Notes under the pieces: generated by a model | Seen by the model: only the letters and a program-made list of their open reading frames with translations | The model's database searches: none | Told to the model about the DNA's origin: nothing | DNA from: Microbacterium saccharophilum | Lineage (GTDB): Bacteria > Actinomycetota > Actinomycetes > Actinomycetales > Microbacteriaceae | Direction of reading: 5' to 3' | NCBI RefSeq assembly: GCF_007992455.1 | Contig: NZ_BKAH01000010.1 | Location: forward strand, 1-64,000 | Length of the DNA stretch: 64,000 nucleotides | In this document: piece after piece, positions 58,653 through 64,000 of the stretch | Layout: each line of letters opens with the position of its first letter | Position numbering within the stretch: position 1 is the first letter of the stretch | Program-made: the position numbers and the translations under genes

Positions 58653-59603
58653 ATGCTCCTCAGCTCACTCCGTCCGTCCCGTCGTGCCCTGACTCCCGCC
58701 ACCGTCGCGGTGGGCCTCATCCTCGGCCTCACCGCCGCCGGCGGAATCAGCGGCTCCGTTCCTGCCCAGGCCGACACCGGCGCCAGCACCGCCGCGCGCT
58801 CCGGCGCCGCCGTCACCACGAGCGTCGCGCAGCCGCTCAGCGACATCACGCAGGACGCGCTCGACGCGCTGGCCGACGGCCGCGCGGCGCTGCGCGCCGC
58901 CGCGGAGGCGAAGGCGGCCGCCGACGCCTCGGCCCTGCCGCTCGAGGTGGAGTCGACCTTCATCGACACGCGCGAGCTGCGCGGCTACGTCGAGCAGCTC
59001 ACCGAGCTCGAGGTGACCCCGACGCTCCTGGTGCCCGACATCACCGATGACACGAGCAGCGCGACGCAGCGCGTCCGCGACGCCGCCGCCGCCCTCACGG
59101 GCGCGGTCGAGAAGGCCGAGGCCAAGAAGGCCGCCGAAGAGGCCGCACGGAAGGCGGCCGAAGAGGCTGCGCGGAAGGCGGCCGAGGAGAAGGCCGCGGC
59201 CGATGCCGCCGCCGCTGCCGCCGCCGAGGCGGCCGCCGAGCGCGCCGCGTCGTCGCGGAGCGTGGCATCCGCCGCTCCGACCGGCGCACCCACGACGAGC
59301 GCGGCCGATGCGAAGGCCGCGGCGCGGCAGATGCTCGGGTCCTACGGCTGGGGCGATGACCAGTTCTCCTGCCTCGACTCGCTGTGGACCCGCGAGTCGG
59401 GCTGGAACTACCAGGCGTACAACGCCTCCAGTGGCGCGACCGGCATCCCGCAGGCCCTCCCCGGCAGCAAGATGGCCAGCGCGGGTTCGGACTGGCAGAC
59501 CAACGCGACGACGCAGATCAAGTGGGGCCTCGGCTACATCGCCGGCCGCTACGGCTCGCCGTGCGCCGCGTGGGGCCACTCCCAGTCCACCGGCTGGTAC
59601 TGA
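58653..59603 (+). CDS. Secreted transglycosylase-like protein with Ala-rich coiled coil
   Basis: 316-aa exported protein. The signal region ALTPATVAVGLILGLTAAGG ends near PAQA (about residue 40). A long Ala/Glu/Lys helix (about 155-205, EEAARKAAEEAARKAAEEKA) precedes a C-terminal catalytic-like domain with WTRESGWNYQAYNASSGATG, where Glu248 is the probable acid, and GIPQALPGSKMASAGSDWQ. This is typical of actinobacterial peptidoglycan lytic transglycosylases. RBS is weak (GGAAG 12 bases away), and the RBS of the upstream ORF is better. Confidence 0.85.
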   Translation: MLLSSLRPSRRALTPATVAVGLILGLTAAGGISGSVPAQADTGASTAARSGAAVTTSVAQPLSDITQDALDALADGRAALRAAAEAKAAADASALPLEVESTFIDTRELRGYVEQLTELEVTPTLLVPDITDDTSSATQRVRDAAAALTGAVEKAEAKKAAEEAARKAAEEAARKAAEEKAAADAAAAAAAEAAAERAASSRSVASAAPTGAPTTSAADAKAAARQMLGSYGWGDDQFSCLDSLWTRESGWNYQAYNASSGATGIPQALPGSKMASAGSDWQTNATTQIKWGLGYIAGRYGSPCAAWGHSQSTGWY

Positions 59604-59673
59604 GCTCCGACGACCACGATGCCGTCGTCCGCACTGCGGGCGGCGGCATCCGTCGTCTCCGCGGCGTGCGCCG

Positions 59674-60168
59674 TCAGCGGAGCATGCGCGCGTCGGTGAT
59701 CGACGGCGCGATCGGGTCGGTCTGCTCGACGCCGTCGAACTCGAACCCGTTGCGACGGTAGAACGCGATCGCCCGCGGATTCTGCGCGGCAACCCAGAGC
59801 ATCGCCGGGCCGTCACCGACGGCCTCCTCGAGCAGCGCCTGGCCTGCACCGGTGCCGTGGTGCGCCGCGGCGACGTAGAGGGCGTACAGCTGGCGGTCCC
59901 GCGGGGGCGCCTCCGCGCCGAGGCGCAGGCCGGGGCCGGCCCAGGCGAGGCCGATGATCGACCCGTCGCTCTCGGCGATGCGGACGGTCGTGTCCGCGCG
60001 CGGGTTCTCGAGGAGGTCCCGCCACATCCGCCGGCGACGCTCGATGTACTCGTCGGTGAAGAAGCCGTCTGGCAGCAGGTGCGTGTACGCCTCCCGCCAC
60101 GCCGCGACGTGGAGGTCGGCGACCGCGGAGGCATCGCGCGGACCGGGCCGGCGGATCGTGAACACCAT
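59674..60168 (-). CDS. GNAT-family N-acetyltransferase
   Basis: 164-aa acetyltransferase. FTIRRPGPRDASAVADLHVA opens the fold, LYALYVAAAHHGTGAGQALL near residues 95-114 is the acetyl-CoA loop, and NPRAIAFYRRNGFEFDG near 130 ends it. The substrate is unknown. The start may be 60168 or 60177; no RBS or -10 box settles it. It points toward the secreted protein from the opposite strand. Confidence 0.87.
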   Translation of the reverse strand: MVFTIRRPGPRDASAVADLHVAAWREAYTHLLPDGFFTDEYIERRRRMWRDLLENPRADTTVRIAESDGSIIGLAWAGPGLRLGAEAPPRDRQLYALYVAAAHHGTGAGQALLEEAVGDGPAMLWVAAQNPRAIAFYRRNGFEFDGVEQTDPIAPSITDARMLR

Positions 60169-60285
60169 GCGTCTCATGGTGCCAGGGCGCGGAGTCCGGC
60201 GGGACGCGCGGCTGCGACGTCGGAGTCCGCATTGGACCACGCGCACCGCCGCATCACTCGTCCAGCGACCTCGGGAAATTGATCA

Positions 60286-60326
60286 CGAGAAGATAACGGC
60301 AAACCCTTGTCGTCGTTATCTTCTCG
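60286..60326. repeat. 13-bp perfect inverted repeat over a promoter
   Basis: CGAGAAGATAACG (60286-60298) and its exact complement (60314-60326), loop 15 bases. It is far more AT-rich than the surroundings. The right arm falls between the -35 and -10 of the candidate small-RNA promoter, so it may be an operator. Confidence 0.65.
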
Positions 60327-60335
60327 TTATAGAGT
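60307..60335 (+). promoter_or_regulatory. Promoter candidate TTGTCG - 17 - TAGAGT
   Basis: TTGTCG at 60307-60312 and TAGAGT at 60330-60335 with a 17-base spacer. No start codon follows within ten bases, so it does not look leaderless. Confidence 0.6.
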
Positions 60336-60341
60336 GCTCGC

Positions 60342-60443
60342 ACGGTAGTTGTTTTGCTGTGGCAGCTGCCGGCATGTGATTGCAGGACACTCTTGGTGCA
60401 AAAGGGACAAGGGCCGGTCGGAAGCCTCTCCGACCGGCCCTTA
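60342..60443 (+). ncRNA. Candidate small RNA, about 100 nt
   Basis: The segment from a predicted start near 60342 to a strong terminator (60409-60442) holds no ORF of note (the only short one, GTG to TGA at 60358-60378, is six codons). It includes a 10-bp palindrome GGCAGCTGCC. It could be a stand-alone regulator RNA or an attenuated leader for the DUF222-HNH gene downstream. Extent and family are unknown. Confidence 0.45.
60409..60442 (+). terminator. Rho-independent terminator of candidate small RNA
   Basis: A 14-bp perfect stem (AAGGGCCGGTCGGA with TCCGACCGGCCCTT) and a six-base loop, followed by AGTCTTG. The T-tract is weak. Confidence 0.75.
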
Positions 60444-60586
60444 GTCTTGCCTGGACGACCGGGCCGGTGGCGCGTGCTGTTGGCGCCTCCTCCCCAGGAC
60501 GCGTGCGGTGGAGGTTTTCCACAATTGGTATGCTGACCTGGTTTTTTCCTGCTCCCGATGTCGGGGGTCCTCACCAAAATAGGGGT

Positions 60587-61918
60587 ATGCAGGAAGACGT
60601 GATCACTCCAGCCGGCGACGACATCGCCCGCACCGAGGCGATCATCGACGGCATCGCGCTGACCCGGCGACGGATGGCGTCCCTGCACGCCGAGGAGGCG
60701 CGGCTTCTCGCCGCCGCCGCAGACCTGGCGCGCGAGCAGGCCGCCCGCGGAGACAGGACGCACCCCTCGAGCGACATCCCGCTCCGCTCCCTCGCCGCGC
60801 AGATCGCGGCCGCCACCCGCGCGTCCGACCGCGGGGTGCAGGCTCGGATCGGGCGCGCCTGGCAGTTGACGGCCGACTTCCCAGCGACGCTCCGCGCGCT
60901 GGAGGCGGGCGAGGTCGATCCTGCCCATGCGAATGTCATCGTCGAGGCCGGCATGATGATCGCCGATCCCGCCGTCCGCGCCGCCTACGAAGAGGCGGCG
61001 CTGGAGGTGGCGCGCCGCGAGGCTCCTGGACGTCTCCGGCCCATCGTGCGGATGCTCGCACAGCGACTGCACCCGGTGCCGCTCGACGAGCGTCATCGGG
61101 AAGCCCGGACGGCTCGCCGGCTGGCTCTCCGGGACGGGGACGACGGGATGGCGGAGCTCATCGCGGTCCTGCCCGCCACCCTCGCACACGCGATCCTCGA
61201 CCGGCTCACCCAGGTCGCCCGCTCGGTCATCGACGCGCGGACTGCGGGTACCGGCGACGAGGCGCTGTTCGAGGACGAGACACTGCCCGGCGCCGACCAC
61301 GCCGCGGCCGACACGCGCAGCCTCGACGAGGTGCGCGCCGATGCCCTCGCCGACCTGCTGCTGACGGGTCACAGCTCACCCGAAGCGTCGAACCGGTCCA
61401 TCCCGCAGAGCCATGCGATCCGCGCGCACGTCCAGATCACCGTGCCCCTCGCGACGCTGGCGGGCGAGACGGACGAACCGGCGGAACTCGCCGGACACGG
61501 CCCGATCGCCCCGGCGACGGCACGTCGACTGGCGGGCCTCGCCTCGACGTGGACCCGGGTGCAGCTCGACCCCGTCACCCAGTGCGTCGTCGCCGTCGAC
61601 ACGTACCGCCCCACGGCCGAGCTCCGGCGGCTGTTGGAGGTGCGCGACGAGCACTGCCGCTTCCCCGGATGCCGTCAGCCGGCCACGCGCTGCGACCTCG
61701 ATCACACGATCGCCCGCGAACACGACGGACCCACGCAGCTGGGAAACCTTGCGCACCTGTGCCGCCGGCATCATGTCTTGAAGCACCACTCCGCCTGGCG
61801 GGTGCGGCAGCGACCCGGCGGCGTGCTGGAGTGGACGAGTCCGACAGGCCGGGTGTACCCCGATACCCCGGCACGGACGGTGGCGTTCGCACCCGAACCC
61901 GATCCCCCGCCGTTCTGA
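60587..61918 (+). CDS. DUF222 domain HNH endonuclease-like protein
   Basis: 443-aa protein. A helical DUF222 domain (about residues 10-300) precedes a C-terminal HNH nuclease: EHCRFPGCRQPATRCDLDHT then LAHLCRRHHVLKH, with the zinc-type Cys pairs and catalytic His residues. This family (13E12-repeat-like) is multicopy in many actinobacteria, and its role is unknown. The start at 60587 is chosen because CAAAAT ends six bases before it. It follows the small-RNA terminator by 144 bases. Confidence 0.88.
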   Translation: MQEDVITPAGDDIARTEAIIDGIALTRRRMASLHAEEARLLAAAADLAREQAARGDRTHPSSDIPLRSLAAQIAAATRASDRGVQARIGRAWQLTADFPATLRALEAGEVDPAHANVIVEAGMMIADPAVRAAYEEAALEVARREAPGRLRPIVRMLAQRLHPVPLDERHREARTARRLALRDGDDGMAELIAVLPATLAHAILDRLTQVARSVIDARTAGTGDEALFEDETLPGADHAAADTRSLDEVRADALADLLLTGHSSPEASNRSIPQSHAIRAHVQITVPLATLAGETDEPAELAGHGPIAPATARRLAGLASTWTRVQLDPVTQCVVAVDTYRPTAELRRLLEVRDEHCRFPGCRQPATRCDLDHTIAREHDGPTQLGNLAHLCRRHHVLKHHSAWRVRQRPGGVLEWTSPTGRVYPDTPARTVAFAPEPDPPPF

Positions 61919-61985
61919 GGCTGGATCGAACGGGTGTCACCTGCGGAAGCGGGCTCCCCCGACCCTGCCGCGGGCGCCATCCCGC

Positions 61986-63539
61986 TCAGTCGACCGTGAC
62001 GGTCCGCTCGTGCCATCCCGTCGCACCATCCGGGACCACGGGAGCGACCGCCGACGTCTGCACCTCGCCCGTCGCACTCGTCGCCCGGCAGCGCACGACG
62101 TGCCGGCCGGCGGTCGCGGTCCACGGGAGGCTCCACTGCACCCAGGTGTCGTCCGAGATCGCCGTCGCAAGGGTCGCCTGCCGCCATGCTCCGTCGTCGA
62201 TCTGCACCTCGACCCCGGCCACACCGACGTGCTGCTGCCACGCGACACCCGCGATGACGGTGTCCCCGGCCGCGATGCTCTGGTCGCCGCGGGGCACGTC
62301 GATCCGCGATTGCAGCTTGATCGGGCCGAGCTCCGACCAGCCCCGATCCGTCCAGTACGCGCGAGCCCGATCGAAGCGCGTCACCTCGAGCTCCACGACC
62401 CACTTCGTCGCCGACACGTACCCGTACAGGCCGGGCACGACCATCCGCACCGGGAACCCGTGCTCCTGCGGCAACGGCTCCCCGTTCATGCCGACCGCGA
62501 GGATCGCGGCGCGGTCGTCCGTCAGCGCCTCCAGGGGCGTGGATGCTGTGAACCCGTCCACCGACCGCGACAGCACCATGTCCGCCTCCGCCGTCGGCCG
62601 CGCCCGTGCGAGCAGCTCGCGGATCGGGTAGCCGAGCCACCGGGCGTTGCCGATGAGGCTCCCGCCGACCTCGTTCGAGACGCACGCCAGCGTCGTGTAG
62701 CTCTCCTCGAGCGGAAGCGCGAGCAGCTCGTCCCAGGTGAGCGTCACCTCGTTCTCCACGAGCCCGTGGATGCGGATGCTCCACTCGGCCGGGTTGACAC
62801 TCGGGACGATCAGTGCGGTGTCGATCCGGTAGAAGCCGTCGTTCGGGGTGATGACGGACGCGAGGCCCGGCACGTCCAGCTCGGCCCCGGCGGGCACCGG
62901 CGGCGCTGCGACGGCCGGCCGCGGCAGCACGACATCGCGGATCGCGGTCGCCGCGGCCCGCCCGGCCCGCAGCGCGTTGCCGCCGGCGGCGGCCAGGAGG
63001 CCCACGACGACGGCCGCGCCGGACCACATCAGGAACGTCCGCCGGTCGGCGCGGCCGGGAACGGCGTCAGTGCTCGCCGCCGGCGGCGATTCCGTGCGCG
63101 TCGCCGATCCCCGCACCATCCGCGCGAGCCACCAGAGCACGCCGCCGCCCACGACACCCGCGACCACGGACGGCAGCCACGCGCCGACGACGGCATCCGA
63201 GCGCGTCGTCGCGATGACGCCGCCCACGATCCCGAACACCGCCACGATCGCCGCACCCCACGGCGGGCGTCGCGTCTCCAGCGCGCCGCAGGCCGTACCC
63301 AGCAACACGATCACGATGCAGATCGCCACGATGAGCACGACCTTGTCGTTCGTGCCGAACAGCGCGATCGCGGTGTCCTTCGCCCACGGCGGAGCGAGGT
63401 CGATGAGCCAGCCGCCGACCGCGGCGACCGGGCTGCCGCCGCTGACCAGCCCGGCGACGACCTCGCCGACACCACCGGCCAGCACGACCGCCGCCGCGCC
63501 CGCGATCCCCGCGCGCCCCGTCGCACGTTCCGTCGTCAT
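61986..63539 (-). CDS. Membrane-anchored molybdopterin-dependent oxidoreductase (sulfite-oxidase-like)
   Basis: 517-aa protein. Four membrane helices in residues 10-150 lead, after a linker and another helix (about 170-190), to an outer catalytic domain of the sulfite oxidase type: the molybdenum cysteine is in YTTLACVSNEVGGSLIGNAR near residue 285. VRMVVPGLYGYVSATKWV and the C-terminal dimer domain (PWTATAGRHVVRCRA) follow. It probably reduces or oxidises a small substrate at the outer face; the electron partner is unknown. TAGGCT ends six bases before the ATG. Confidence 0.92.
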   Translation of the reverse strand: MTTERATGRAGIAGAAAVVLAGGVGEVVAGLVSGGSPVAAVGGWLIDLAPPWAKDTAIALFGTNDKVVLIVAICIVIVLLGTACGALETRRPPWGAAIVAVFGIVGGVIATTRSDAVVGAWLPSVVAGVVGGGVLWWLARMVRGSATRTESPPAASTDAVPGRADRRTFLMWSGAAVVVGLLAAAGGNALRAGRAAATAIRDVVLPRPAVAAPPVPAGAELDVPGLASVITPNDGFYRIDTALIVPSVNPAEWSIRIHGLVENEVTLTWDELLALPLEESYTTLACVSNEVGGSLIGNARWLGYPIRELLARARPTAEADMVLSRSVDGFTASTPLEALTDDRAAILAVGMNGEPLPQEHGFPVRMVVPGLYGYVSATKWVVELEVTRFDRARAYWTDRGWSELGPIKLQSRIDVPRGDQSIAAGDTVIAGVAWQQHVGVAGVEVQIDDGAWRQATLATAISDDTWVQWSLPWTATAGRHVVRCRATSATGEVQTSAVAPVVPDGATGWHERTVTVD

Positions 63540-63545
63540 GGGTGG

Positions 63546-63551
63546 AGCCTA
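63546..63551 (-). promoter_or_regulatory. Leaderless -10 box of molybdo-oxidoreductase (TAGGCT)
   Basis: TAGGCT ends six bases before the ATG at 63539. Confidence 0.55.
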
Positions 63552-63602
63552 CGACCGTCGATGCTCCCTGCGGCTCGTGCCGCCGACATGCACAGCGACC
63601 GG

Positions 63603-64000
63603 TCAGACCCCGCCGCCGCCACCACCGCCGCCACCGCCACCGGCGCCACCCCCGCCGCCGGATCCGCCCGAGGTCGACGAGGAGGAACTCGCGGCGGCCG
63701 AGAGCGATCCGATGCCCGACGAGAACGAGCCGGCATCGAACGATCCGGCCCCGTAGTACCAGACCGGGCCGGCGGCGCCCGTCGCCGAGTAGAGGACCGC
63801 GAGCTGCTTCGACCATTCCTTCTCCTGGCCGAACACGACGGCGTACGGCAGGAGCGTCTCGTAGAGGCGCAGCATCTCCCGCGGGTCGCCGACGTCGATG
63901 GGCACGCGCTCCGCACCGGCCGGTGACTGCAGCATCCGGATGCGGTCCGCCTCCGCCCACTCGATGAAGACTCGGAGTCCCTGGAGGTGGTCCCGCACCT
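63603..64000 (-). CDS. DUF2207-like membrane protein, C-terminal end (cut by window edge)
   Basis: The last 131 or so residues of a longer protein entering from beyond base 64000. LYETLLPYAVVFGQEKEWSK followed by QLAVLY and WYY is the C-terminal signature of DUF2207 proteins, ending in a Ser-rich part and a Gly-only tail (about 25 Gly and few others). DUF2207 proteins have an N-terminal lumen-side domain and membrane helices that are not visible here. Function unknown. The gene starts to the right of the window. Confidence 0.8.
   Translation of the reverse strand, partial: VRDHLQGLRVFIEWAEADRIRMLQSPAGAERVPIDVGDPREMLRLYETLLPYAVVFGQEKEWSKQLAVLYSATGAAGPVWYYGAGSFDAGSFSSGIGSLSAAASSSSSTSGGSGGGGGAGGGGGGGGGGGV

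Noticed and set aside
60587..61918. DUF222-HNH gene as a homing endonuclease or transposon
   Set aside because: It is a common multicopy actinobacterial family and no repeats or interon-like flanks are seen at its ends.

Overview
The window is a very GC-rich, densely packed stretch of a high-GC Gram-positive (actinobacterial) chromosome. The proteins (DUF222-HNH nuclease, bS22 beside a small HTH protein, TM0106-type nuclease-helicase, archaeal-type AspRS, DUF2207, YhgE/Pip) and the frequent GGATGCC/GGCATCC heptamer point to Microbacteriaceae, most likely Microbacterium or a close relative. That placement is inference. I see no rRNA, tRNA, CRISPR or prophage genes; the only recognisable transposon is an IS481-family element cut by the left edge.

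Layout. 1-1037: IS481 transposase, its right end and a probable CTAG target. 1033-6705: a TetR regulator divergent from an MMPL transporter and a YhgE/Pip membrane protein, with twin palindromic operators between them. 6975-11771: a leftward operon for cytochrome c maturation (phosphatase, TlpA-like thioredoxin, CcdA, ResB, CcsB). 11881-14678: AspRS, small conserved proteins, ribosomal protein bS22 and an HTH protein. 14772-18184: ArsR, a Trk/Ktr potassium pair and proC. 18285-28725: housekeeping genes (hydrolase, CDF exporter, tadA, upp, nuclease-helicase, nadE, PPTase-like, nucleosidase). 29233-33380: sbcCD. 33440-36272: small proteins. 36363-37369: a Cys/Met-rich leader peptide followed by a winged-helix regulator. 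37652-43595: glycosylase, VOC, SDR, S9 peptidase, aldo/keto reductase, HAD. 43693-46480: histidine kinase, response regulator and DUF4097 protein. 46738-54939: phosphotransferase, pgi, NRDE, coaBC, YdeI, a PTS IIBCA permease and RidA. 55124-64000: FAD oxidoreductase, cupin, lipase-maturation-factor protein, secreted transglycosylase-like protein, acetyltransferase, candidate small RNA, DUF222-HNH, sulfite-oxidase-like protein and the end of a DUF2207 protein.

Two features run through the whole window. First, about twenty genes carry a TANNNT -10 box ending 6-8 bases before the start codon with little or no ribosome binding site, the signature of leaderless transcripts. Second, four intergenic regions (28.8, 37.4, 46.6 and 47.7 kb) hold an imperfect palindrome repeated with an exact 73-bp period: five units at the first locus and two at each of the others. 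Two same-orientation pairs bracket the phosphotransferase gene. I could not match this family to anything I know, and it is the best candidate here for an undescribed element.
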